DNA from: Neofusicoccum parvum
Lineage: Eukaryota > Ascomycota > Dothideomycetes > Botryosphaeriales > Botryosphaeriaceae
NCBI GenBank assembly: GCA_020912385.1
Contig: CP087219.1
Location: 1,364,001 to 1,428,000 of the forward strand
Direction of reading: 5' to 3'
DNA: 64,000 nucleotides
Part shown: in pieces, positions 24,466 to 35,532 of the stretch
How positions within the stretch are numbered: the stretch's first letter is position 1
Layout: each line of letters begins with the position of its first letter
Notes under the pieces: model-generated
Database searches by the model: none
The model's input: only the letters and a program-made list of their open reading frames with translations
Told to the model about the DNA's origin: nothing
Made by a program: the position numbers and the translations under genes

Positions 24466-26260
24466 ATGGGCAAAGACATTGAGGAAGTGGGCGAGAAGGC
24501 CACCGGCCATGACCTGCCCGCCTACGCGGGCAGCACGCGCCGGAACAACTCGGGCCTCGCGACTGAGGTCCTGGCCGGCGAGGTCTTCGAGGGCCAGGCC
24601 CAGGCGACCCAGAGAGTAAGCTGAATCCCGCCCGCCGGGCGAGCGAGAGCGCGTGCTGACGCTCGATGCAGGGACTCAAGTCGCGCCACGCCCAGATGAT
24701 CGCGCTCGGAGGCACCATTGGCACCGGCCTGTTCGTCGGCTCGGGGCAGACGCTGGCCAGAGGCGGCCCGGCCTTCATCCTGGCGTGCTTCTGCTTCATC
24801 TCGTTCATGGTCTTCTGCGTCGTCACCGCCATCGTCGAGGTCGCGACCTGGCTGCCCACCCCGGGCAGCTCCATGAACCTGTTCGGCTACCGCTACGTCT
24901 CCAAGTCCATGGGCTTCGCCCTGGGCTGGCTGTACTTCTACTCGCTCGGGATCCTGGTGCCCTACGAGATCACGGCCGCCGCCATTGTCATCGACTACTG
25001 GGACACTCCCGTCAACATTGGCGTGTGGATCACCGTCATGCTCGTCATCATCGTCGCCCTGAACGCCCTGCCCGTCCGCTTCTACGGCGAGACCGAGTTC
25101 TGGTTCGCCAGCACCAAGGTCATCATGATGCTGGGCCTGATCATGGTTTCGATCGTTCTGTTCTTCGGCGGCGGCCCCTCCAAGGACCGCCTGGGCTTCC
25201 GCTACTGGGAGCATCCCGGCGCCGCCAACACGTACCTGGCGTCGGGCGACCTGGGACGCTTCCTGGCTCTGCTGTCCACGCTGGTGCTGTCCGCCTTCCC
25301 CTTCGTCTTCGCCCCCGAGCTGCTCGTCGTCACCGGCGGCGAGATGCAGAACCCGCGCCGCAACCTGCCCGTGGCCGCCCGCCGCTACATCTACCGCCTG
25401 ATCTTCTTCTACATCGGCTGTGTGCTGTCCATCGGCGTCATCGTGCCCAGCGACGAGCCGCTCCTGACCAACGGTGGCTCTGGCGCCGGATCCTCGCCCT
25501 TCGTCATCGGCATGAAGCGCAACGGCATCAAGGCCCTCGACTCGGTCGTCAACGCCGGTATCCTCATCTCCGCCTGGTCCTCGGGCAACTCCTTCCTGTA
25601 CCTCTCCTCGCGCTCCCTCTACGCCATGGCCCTGCAGGGCTCCGCGCCCCGCTGGTTCGGCGCCTGCACCAAGTCCGGCGTCCCATACCGCGCCGTCGCG
25701 GCCAGCAGCTTGTTCACGCTGCTCGCCTACCTGAACGTTGGCAGCTCCGCGTCGGTCGTGTTCAACTGGTTTGTACGTCAACCAAACCCCAGCCCCCTGA
25801 CAACAACAACAACAAGCACGTGACTAACACCTCTCAGGTCAATCTCACCAACACATCCGGCTTCATCTCCTGGATCTGCTGCGGCATCGTCTACCTCCGC
25901 TTCCGCAAGGCGTGCCAGGCCCAGGGCATCACCGACCAGCTGCCCTACCACTCCTGGATCCAGCCGTACGGCACCTACATCCAGATGACGGCCTTCACCT
26001 TCCTGTGCCTGATCAACGGCTTCAATGTCTTCTGGCCCGAGAACTGGAGCGCGTCGTCCTTCTTGACCGCCTACATTGGCATCCCCATCTTCCTGGTCAT
26101 CTACTTCGGCCACCGCCTCATGCACATGAAGGACGCCTGGGCCTACCGCCCGGAGCTCGTCGACCTGCACACCGGTCTCGAGCACGTGTTGGCCGAGGAG
26201 ACGCCGCCAAAGGTGCAGAAGAATAAATGGATGAAGTTTTTGACGTGTCTTTGGGAGTAA
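24466..26260 (+). CDS. Amino-acid permease (APC superfamily, fungal YAT type)
   Basis: Predicted 557-residue plasma-membrane amino-acid/proton symporter. Exons are 24466-24615, 24672-25772 and 25838-26260, with GT-AG introns in phase 0. A 50-residue soluble N-terminus precedes the first transmembrane segment, which carries the family signature LKSRHAQMIALGGTIGTGLF followed by GSGQTLARGGP (about residues 52-84). About twelve hydrophobic segments can be counted. The FAPELLVVTGGEMQNPRRNLP loop between segments 6 and 7 and the SGNSFLYLSSRSLYAMA segment are typical of Gap1/Dip5-like permeases, as is the C-terminal part (GISWICC-type segment, then HSWIQPYGTY). Substrate specificity cannot be read from the sequence. 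No catabolic genes lie beside it. Length and motifs are normal, so it is probably functional. Confidence 0.95.
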
Positions 26261-28674
26261 AGAAATGGACTCGTGTGGTGGGATTCTGGGGGTTTGCATT
26301 TGGGTGGGTCATTTGAGACACATTTTCTGCCTTGAGAATAAGAAAAGGCTTGTTTTTATTGTGTTAAGACGGAGATACCACAAGGTGCATAGAGGAGGTC
26401 AAAATCCAAAAATTCATTGCTCTCGACTATTTATGTTCATTGCAAGAAGTGAAAGTGATGGTTTGCCGTTAAATGGATTTTTCGCCAACGGAGAAACTCC
26501 ACCAAGTCCATTAAACGAATAACTGGTTGAGCACGTTCAGGACGTCGAGTAGTACCATCTCCACCGCTTGCGAGCCCTACGGTGTGAATATGCCCAGGAT
26601 TGCAGCAGACAAGAGGATATGCCACCAGCCGCAACTCACCACAGCTAAAGTGGCCGAGCAACAAAGCGCCCGTGACACATGCGACGAAGGCTTTTCCAAC
26701 CACCACGATCAATCGTGCGACAATAATCCATAAGAAAAGAAGGGAGGGAGATTCCAAACACCCCGAACAACAGCTCGACGTCCTCCACGCTGCGAAACCG
26801 CAGCGCCTCCCAAAAACTCAAAAACTAAACCGCCGCTTCTACCCGCGCCCGACGCGCCACGCCACTCGAAACAAGGCACTACCCGCCCCCGTCGAAGCTA
26901 AGAGGCGCATGGCACTAGCCGCATCATCCGCCGCATCCCAAGAACGCCGCCCCCCAAGGCCTCTCAGCCCACGCACACGCAAATCGCTTGGCGCCCGCGC
27001 GCGCCATGCCACTACTAACCAGATCCCCGGGGCGGAGATTAGATACCCTGTCCTCTCTCTGTCTCGCTTTCTCTCCGCCGTGAACCGCCGCCGCCGGTGA
27101 CGCCCTCCCGCGGGTATCGACGGGCATCGGCGCGTTTGGCCTCTTTTTTTTTTTCGTGTTCCTGCAGGCACGCCGAAGATCAGGAGACGGTGCACCCACG
27201 TCTTCGGGTTCGCTTTTGGTCGTGGGTGGGCGGGCAGGAGAATAGATAGGGGTCTGTGTGGTTCCAGCGGGCTGGTAGCCGGCGTGACGTGGGTTGAGCC
27301 TGGTTTTCTTCTTTCTTCCCGTCGGCTGTAGTAACTTAGAGGGTGGGATGGGGCTGTGGAAGGTGGGGGTTTTGTGTGAGTTACTCCAGCGCTTTTACTT
27401 CTGCACTGCTCTGGATCAAATAACCGTACGTGGCTGGAGTTCTTCACAGACTCGCCCGTCCTCTTTAGGAGCCATTCAAGCACTCTCTCCAACCATTTTC
27501 GTCGCTGCTGTGCAGCTGCAAGCAGGGACAGTGCTTGAGGGTTTTTTCCCTCGTCTCCAAATGGCCAGAGATAAGGATATTTATAACGACGCGCCGATCA
27601 AACCCCAGGCCCACTCGTGCCCCATACCTGACGTCCATACCCGATAACCACCAAAGGTGAGCAAACAGAGCAACGTACTTCTCAACGCTTGACCATTCGC
27701 TCGCTCGCTCATACCAGCAACTTCTCAGCTCATCACCCACGGCACGCATGACAGTGACAAAGGCAGCAGTGGAGAAGACTTCCATTCCGTCCAATCGCCA
27801 AGCTCCATCCCTCAGCCGGATGCTCCAGCAGGATCCACGGCTCCAACCGACCGAGTGTACATGCTAAACGTATGCGTTTACCTCCAAAGCACTGTACAGC
27901 TTGGGATAATCTCCTCGCTAGTGGTATCTCAAGTGGGTCGCGAAAGAAACAAACCATTCAGACTCGCTCCTAAGCAGTCGAGGCATTCGTCTGGATGCAG
28001 AAGTACTTTGATTCAATTACCAAAGCCATCCGGATGAACGCCTCAACCGCCCATACAGGTAACCTGCTCACTTGACAGTTGACGCGCTCTGTCGCCTAGA
28101 GCACCTCTCCCTGTGCTGCCATTTCTTTCGCCGCCCGCAAGAGTACCGCAAGTTGCGCACTCTTCTGGAAGAGAATGGTTGAAGAGTTTGTGCATTCGAT
28201 GCGTCCATGTTCATCAATGAAAATGGTGGACCAATGCTCCTGAGTGCCTACGTGGACGACATGAAGATACCGCGACCTGAGGGTTGCTGCATATGCATGC
28301 CGAGAGAATACGAAGGAGCTTAAAGTCACCATGACTTGACAGAAGACACAACAGGCAACGAGAGTACCTCTACACCAGGGGCTTCCAAAACGTCCACCAT
28401 CAACATCCGCCTCACAGAAACAAACAATCGACACGTAGAAGCGGTGGCGGTGTGTATATGTTGTAGCGCGCGCGAGCGGCCCTTTGTCTTTCTTTCTTAT
28501 TCTTTCTCTACGGACGTATGAAAGTGTGGTACAACAATCGACCCAAAAAAAAAAAAAGAAAACCTGATAACAAAAGTGTCATCTTGGAGGTGACCCCTCC
28601 AATTCTAAAGATCGCACTCTCTTTGGTTTTTCCCCTTGTACAAATCATCCACTACTGGTCAGCCACCAAAAACA
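26261..28674. other. Convergent gene-free interval (2.4 kb)
   Basis: Lies between the 3' ends of the permease (plus) and the calcium ATPase (minus). Open frames are short; the minus-strand frame 28096-28434 (about 112 codons) begins with GTG rather than ATG and shows no family. I see no RNA gene or repeat of note beyond short A and T runs (near 27142 and 28548). Confidence 0.45.
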
Positions 28675-31600
28675 TTACTCCTTCTTCGGCCTCACAGAAT
28701 TGGTCGGGAGCTTCGCCATGAAGAACTGGCGCTCGAAGAACTTGAGAACCTCATCGATGAGTCTGCGACGGAAAGTCAGTATAAGTATAGAGCAGTTGCA
28801 TATGTGCTGGGGAAAACTTACATGATAGGTGCGCTAATGGCCAGCACCGCCTTCCACTCGAGCCAGTTGAGCGGCACAATCGAGAAGAGGCTTTGCAGGA
28901 AGGGAATGTAGAGCAGTGCGAAGTGCAGTATCATGCTGAGCGTGATGGCGTATACAAGGACCATGTTCTCCCACAGAGGCAGGGTGAGCAGGGACTCGCT
29001 GCTGCTCAGCGCGTTCATGGCGTTGAACATCTCGATGACGACCAGAATGCTGAGGGAGACGGTGGACGCGGACTTGCTCATGTCATTGCTGAACATCTCG
29101 CAGCCAATCTCAGGGAAGTGCGTTGAGCAGCGGTGGAAGTGAGACAGCTCGTAGAAGCTGATCTGAGGACCAGCGGAGTTGAACATGAACCACCAAGCGT
29201 AGCCGAAGACAGTCGCAATACCAACGTAGGTGCCAATAACCATGTAACGGAAGAATAGCCAGCCGCCAACAAGTGCCTCGTCCCTCTTGCGCGGCGGACG
29301 CCTCATGACGTCGTGGTCAGGCGGGTTGAAGGAGAGGGCGGTAGCAGGGAGACCATCGGTGACGAGGTTGACCCAAAGGAGCTGGACGGGAATCAGCGCC
29401 TCGGGCATACCCGCGGCGGCAGTGAGGAAGATAGAAACGACTTCGCCAATGTTCGAGGAAATGAGGTAGCGGATGAACTGTTGAGTGTTGTTGTAGATGG
29501 AACGGCCCTCCTCGACAGCGCTCTCAATGGTTGCAAAGTCGTCATCAGCGAGAACCATGTCGGCGGCCAACTTCGCGACGTCAGTACCAGAGCCCATGGC
29601 AACACCGATGTCTGCCTTCTTCAACGCAGGAGCATCATTGACACCGTCACCGGTCATAGCCACGACTTCACCCATCGACTGCAAGAGATCAACGAGCTTC
29701 GACTTGTGGGAAGGCTCCGTGCGCGAGAACAGGGATGCGCGCTTCGCAGCCGCAAGCTTTTCAGAATCGCTCAAGTTGTCGAACTGCCTTCCGGTGTAGC
29801 TCTTGCCAGTGAGGTCCTCGTCAAACCCGAAGACTCCGATTTGACGGCAGATAGACTCGGCAGTGTTCTGGTTGTCGCCGGTAATGACAATAACCCGGAT
29901 ACCAGCTGAACGACACTTGCGGATGGACTCGGCGACTTCGGGACGAGGAGGGTCAAGCATGCCAACAAGGCCAACCAGGGTCATGTTCTGCTCGAGTTGC
30001 GTGTACTCCTTGGTAGTTGTAGCCGTATTGAGGAGCGGGTTGGAGTCAACATTGTCGACAACAGCGAGAGCGATCACACGCAGGCCACGGTTGCCGTAGT
30101 CAACGACTTCGCTGGAGATCAGGCTGGAAAGCTTGCCGTTCAAGGGAACCTTCTGTCCCTGCTGGCCAACCAAGACGTGGGTGCAACGGTCCAAAATCGA
30201 CTCCGGAGCGCCCTTAACCAGAAGCTTCTTCGATTGTCCACTCTGAACCAACACAGACATGCTCTTCCGGTCGCGCGAGAATTCGTAGGTGGCTAGGACA
30301 CGACTCTTCTCTTCGTAGTGCTTGCTTGCCCAGTGAATACGGTCTGCGAGGGAGATGCTACTCCTCCTGGCGTTGATCTGTCCTTGTGGAGTTCCAATCT
30401 TCTCAACCAAGACGCGAAGAGCACCTTCAGTGGGCTCTCCAACCAGGTTGTAGGTACCGTTCTTGGGGTCGTACGCAAGCTTGGCCTCGTTGCAGAGTGC
30501 TGCAACTTCAGTCAACTGAGCGATAGTGGGGAGAGCGGCCGGGTTCTCGAAGGGCTTCCCTCTGTAAGTCAAAGCGCCCTCGGGAGCAAAGTTAGTGCCC
30601 TCGACGTCAACCTCTTCCAAGCTGTTACCATCCTCGTTGACAAAGACAACCTTGTTGACGCTCATTTGGTTGGTCGTGAGGGTACCGGTCTTGTCAGAGC
30701 AAATAACGCTGCAGCTTCCAAGAGTCTCGACCGAGGGCAAGCTACGGACGACAGCGTTCTTGGCTGCCATCTTACGCGTTCCAAGCGCCAGACAAGTGGT
30801 GATAACAACAGCAAGGCCCTCCGGAATAGCTGCGACACCGAGCGAGACAGCAATCTACAATAGTCAGCGTAAATCATCCCGCATAGTCTGAATACACTCA
30901 CCTTAAGGTAGTAGATGGCGCCCTTAGCCCAGCTTCCATGAGCGGGTTCATTGAAGTTCCTGATGTTGATGACCCAGACCAAGACGCAAATTCCAGTGAT
31001 AACCTTAGCAAGCATGTCACCAAAGTCATTCAACTTCTCCTTGAGAGGCGTCGGGGCTGAAATCTGCGCAGTGATGCTCTCGTGAATATCACCAATAGCC
31101 GTGCTGCCACCAGTCAGGACAACAATGGCCGTGGCGTGTCCGGTGACGACAGTCGTGCCGGAGAACAGCATGTTGACTTGATCCTGCTTGACAGCGTCCT
31201 TGTCCTTGATAGCACCCGTGCGCTTGCCAACACTCTCGCTCTCGCCGGTGAGGATTGACTGGTCGACGCTGAAACTGTTGCTCTGGACGGAGAGCAGCCT
31301 GCAGTCGGCCGGGATACGGTCGCCTACGGAAATGGAGATCACGTCGCCAGGGACGAGGTCGTCGGCCTTGATGCGCTTGACGGAACCATTTCTAATGACC
31401 TTTGCCTCGTTCGCAGAGTATTCCTGGAGGGCGGCGATAGCCTTCTCGGCGCTGCTTTCTTGGGAAACGCCAACGACGGCATTCAGGATGAGGATGGTCA
31501 GGATCTGTGCGACGACTGTGAGTATGTGCGCGCACGGGAGGCTGCAGGGTACGGAGCGGTTGACGTACAACGACGGGGTCTACGAAGGCGGTCCAATCAT

Positions 31601-31903
31601 CGCCGTCCTCGAACAAAGCCAAGACGAAGGACACGGCGGCGGAACCGAGCAGGATCAGGACCAGCTGGTCCTTAAACTGCTCGAGCACCAGCTCCCATAG
31701 CGGCGTGGGCGGGTCTTCGGGGAGGGCTGTTGCGCGCTGTCAGCCTGGAGCGCCGGCACAGAGGGAGTGTGTGTGTGTCGCGTACCGTTCTTGCCGAACT
31801 TTTGCTGCTGCTGCTTCACGCGCTCGTCGTCGAGGCCGTGGGTTTCGGTGACCTGGAAGTGGCTCAGGACGTCGAGCGTCGAGCGCACGTAGGCACTCTC
31901 CAT
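28675..31903 (-). CDS. SERCA-type Ca2+-transporting P-type ATPase
   Basis: Predicted 999-residue calcium pump of the endomembrane system. It moves cytosolic Ca2+ into the ER/secretory lumen at the cost of ATP. Minus-strand exons are 31903-31786, 31726-31569, 31504-30902, 30854-28822 and 28762-28675; all introns are GT-AG and phases close, and the length equals that of typical SERCA pumps. Visible hallmarks in order: the N-terminal [20 protein letters not shown] block, the actuator motif TGES, the Ca2+-site motif VAAIPEGL in M4, the phosphorylated Asp347 in [11 protein letters not shown], the nucleotide-binding KGAPES, the hinge [18 protein letters not shown], and the M5-M6 segment [15 protein letters not shown] and [12 protein letters not shown]. 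The C-terminus ends in VRPKKE. The best-known fungal relatives are Neurospora nca-1 and Aspergillus srcA, named here from memory of the family. No sign of damage. Confidence 0.96.
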
Positions 31904-32777
31904 GATGGGCGCGGCTCTGGGGAGCGCTGGGCGGGTGCGGGTGCGGTGGTTGGCTTCGAAGCGCTTCGTTCGGCGGACGTGCTTTGTAGGTATGGACCAA
32001 GCTTCTGGAGCCGACGGGGCCTGGTCGCGCGCGCGGAAGGGAGCCTTGGGAGCCTGCAACGTCCAGAGGCTTGAGCGAGGGAATGCGAAGCAGACAAGGA
32101 GTGACTGCGCTCGGCCTGGGAGGTCGTGGGCGAGAGGTGCGGACTGGTTTGCCCCACGTTTGGTCAAAGGTGTCCTCAACTTTGCTAGCCCTACGGTTCT
32201 TCGGCATCGAACTTTCGAATGCGGCTGGCCCGCGATTGGCAATCGGCGTCTTGGCACGGTGCCTGTTGCGGCTGGCCGACCGTGGCCAGCAGCCCGCGCA
32301 GCGCAGCCACGCAGTCACGCAGCAAAGCCGGGCGTTCGGAGGGGCAAGTGCACGCATAGAATGCCGTGTGTATTAGGTAGTGTTGAGTTACATTGCGGCG
32401 CAAGCACACCATTTCACGCGCCCGAGGCTCTTGAGCCGCGCCGCGAAGCTTTTCCCCGGACCCTGCAGCTCGACCAGCCCGGCTCCGTCTAGCCGTCCGT
32501 CCCACCTAGCCCTGCACGTTGCAGCCCAGGTGCCAGCCTGTGCCCACCCAGCCCATCCGTGACGCCAGGCACTCCTGTGCCGAGTATGCCGACCCATCCG
32601 TTATGCTGTCCACTATTCATATAAACAAGAACCAAAAAAGACCGGCGCGCTGTGCCAACGCGCAAGCTGTCCCGCCCGTCGTCCAGAACCTTCCATGCAG
32701 CGCAGCGCATGATTCCCCGAAGCAGCAAAGTACGACACGGCCGACCGCTGCCGACCGCCCAACCCGTGTCGTTATCG
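31904..32777. other. Calcium-ATPase promoter / histidine-kinase 3' region
   Basis: Both flanking genes read leftward, so this 874 bp holds the end of the histidine-kinase transcript and the promoter and leader of the calcium ATPase. No coding signal or clear regulatory motif recognised. Confidence 0.5.
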
Positions 32778-35532
32778 TCATGAGGGGTCGTTGATGTCGT
32801 TCGACTCGTCCGCTGCCTTGTCGCAGTACTGCACGATCAACTTCTCCAGGTCCATGAGCTTGTACGGCTTCGTCATGAACCCTGTCATTCCGGATCTGGC
32901 CGCCCGCTCCAGCGCTGCGTCTGTGACGTCTGCGGACACCGCTAAGATCTTGGGTCGGTTCGTTACTGCACCATCGTGCTCCATTGCGAGAATGCGTTCC
33001 GCCGCCTCGTACCCGTCCATTAACGGCATCCAAAGGTCCATTAGTACCACATCTATGTGGTGCCCCGAGTCGCGTGCTGCGCTCATCTGCCGCACTGCGT
33101 CCGCCCCGTCGTACGCTTCGCGAACGTTCTGATACCCAAGTTTCTGCAGCATGTTGACCAGTAATTTGCGGTTGATCTTGTTGTCCTCAGCCACAAGAAA
33201 GTTGAGCGGATGTCGCAATGCAAGATCGCGGTCGAATGTGTTCTTCTTGACCGACGTTCGTCTTCTGTGGATGCTGGGGCGTGCTCGGCTATCCGTTGGC
33301 GAGCCTTCAGAAGGCCGTGATGATAGGGTTCGCGGCATGGGCGAATGCGAACCAAGAGAGGGATCGGTGCTTGGAGTACCCTGCGGATCCAACGTGTGTG
33401 GACTCGTCATGCGTGTCCTTGGCTTTACCGATGGCGACCTCGATCCCATCGGCGTATTTGGTCGGCTAACAACTTCACCTGGATGGAGTGGTACTCGGAT
33501 TTCAAATTCTGAGCCTCTGTTGGGGCCCGAAGTTTCCGAGCGAGAGCAGAAAAGGTCGCCTCCCAGCTTCCGAGCCAGACCTTTGGCCACAAGAAGACCT
33601 AAGCCGAGGCCTTCGCTTTGTCGCGTCAACGAGTCGTCCTCTCGTGAAAATGCTTTGAAAAGATTTGGTATAAAGGCCTCAGGTATCCCGGTGCCAGAGT
33701 CTTCGACTGTGATGACAATATATCGGTGTTTCGGCGTCGTATTAAGTCGAGCCGTCAGAAGTATTCTACCCTCCTCAGTGAATTTAACTGCATTCAGGAA
33801 AACGCATGAGATCATCTTGGCGAGATCTCTCTCGTCGACTGTAACTTGTCAGGTACGGCGGGTGCAAAGACGCGGGGATTACATACTGAGTATAGTGTCT
33901 GGGATAGAACGGTCTACAGACCACTCTATCATCTTTATCCTCTGTGCACCGCTGAAGTCTTTCATGAACACCTCGATGATCTCGCCACCCTCAGTTTCCT
34001 GTGCAATGGCCGATTCGGGTCTTCCGCCAAGCTTGAGCGAATCGTTGATCACATATTGGATCACGTCTCGTATGCTCGCGTGCCGAAGGCCTGGTACTAC
34101 GGTACTTTCTGATGCAAAGTTTGGGGTCGTCGGAGGTGTTCTTCGTGAGGCGTTGGCGACTGCCACTGATGCGAAACTGTCCGAGCTGGCTGTAGATGCT
34201 AGGTCGCTTGGCCGGGATTGGTGGTTCCTACTTCCGTTCACTGTGGGATGGTCGGCCTTCGATCTTGTAGACCATTGTGTCTCCGTCACAGGAAGTTTCG
34301 GGGCCTTTCCAGAGTCCCACGGGTTACTTTCTCTCCTTCTCTTGCTTCCGTGTCCATGAAGTCCCAGTGTCATGTGATTCCCTGATACCACAATTTCTGG
34401 TTGTGTTTCTGGACAGCCATCGACCTTGTCTCCATCCACAACAGATTCTGGCGATTCGGGAACGCCCATGTTCATATCGTAGGCGTGGACGACGTTATCT
34501 GCCGCTTCTACGGCTCGTCTCGAGCTGTCTGGAAAGTGGTTGGCATGTGAAACGTATTTGGAGACGGGTGACAAGCAAGGCCTTACCTTGCACAACTTCA
34601 ATGTTTTCCTTCAGAGTTTCAAAGACCTTTCTGAGAGCGCTGTCTCCATGACTCTCGACTGCTTCTTGCACCGTTGCGTACATGACGTCCAACATACCCA
34701 CAATTCCTTGCATTGGGGTCCTGAGTTCATGGGAAAGGCTTCGAGCATATGGTTTCAGTGACTGCGCAACTGTTACAGCCTCGTGAGGCACGACCTTGGT
34801 AGGTCTGGTGTCCGCTTCCGGCTGCTGTGCGAATTTTCTTCCTTCTAAGAGTCTTTCTAGGATCATATCTTCCAGGGAATGGCAAATCATCTCCATGTAA
34901 GGCCAGCGGAGTTGCCTATTCGCCGCGCCGTCAGGCGACCACATCACGCCAAAGTGGGCAAAACATTTCCCTTCGGCACACAGCGGAATACCCAAGTAGG
35001 CTTCGCCGGGGATAGCTAGAGTATTAGGATTATTGGGGATGAATTCGTTCAGTCTCTCGGGTATTAGGAAAATTTTGTCGTGCTTCATGTAGGCGCAAGG
35101 GCATGAGTAGGCGTGGTATTTGAAGTTTTTGAGCTTGGCCTGGATGTCGTAACCGTCGTTCACGTAGAATGCAGCACCCATCAGACATGCTCCGGGCTGG
35201 CCAATGGGCGGCATTTCCACGGCTACATTCTCGTCGTCGACGAGGATGCGCTTGGAGACGAAGGCATACTGGGCGCCGGTAATCTGCGCCAGGCCCTCGG
35301 TGACAACTTCGAAGAAATCCTCCGTCCTGGTATGGCGTAATCGTTCCTTCAACTGGACGAGTTGTTCGGCGGCTCTGCTCTCTGCGGGTTCGTAGAGGCG
35401 CATCAGTCCTTCGCGGAAGCCTGGCTGGCCGGCGTGAAGGACAACATCGGGCTCGGGACACGCAAAGCATAGCGAGTCCCGGTCGATGGTGTTCTGCGGC
35501 TCCTCGGGCGTCCCCAGGAAACCATTCCTCAT
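32778..35532 (-). CDS. Hybrid histidine kinase with N-terminal GAF-like domain
   Basis: Predicted 882-residue two-component sensor. Minus-strand exons are 35532-34587, 34528-33887 and 33838-32778, with GT-AG introns and agreeing phases. There is no membrane span, so it is probably cytoplasmic. Residues of about 55-235 form a GAF-like sensory region, with an unusual Cys pair in YHAYSCPCAYMKHDKI and the AYLGIPLC strand. The HisKA H-box follows (SLSHELRTPMQGIVGM, phospho-accepting His268), then a long Ser/Thr-rich linker and an ATPase domain with N-box (FLNAVKFT, Asn545), G1 (DSGTGIP) and G2 (GLGLGLLVAKGL). A basic linker with many SP/TP sites leads to a receiver domain with acidic pocket (VAEDNKINRKLL), phospho-acceptor Asp797 (VLMDLWMPLMDG) and conserved Lys853 (MTKPY). 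It should autophosphorylate and relay through a histidine phosphotransfer protein. The signal is unknown, and I do not assign a fungal HHK group with confidence. Confidence 0.93.

Noticed and set aside
24653..26260. 535-codon plus-strand frame overlapping the permease
   Set aside because: Its main part is the wrong frame over the permease's second exon; only its last 141 codons coincide with the true third exon.
28096..28434. 112-codon minus-strand frame
   Set aside because: Begins with GTG, has no recognisable family and lies in the convergent 3' space of two genes.
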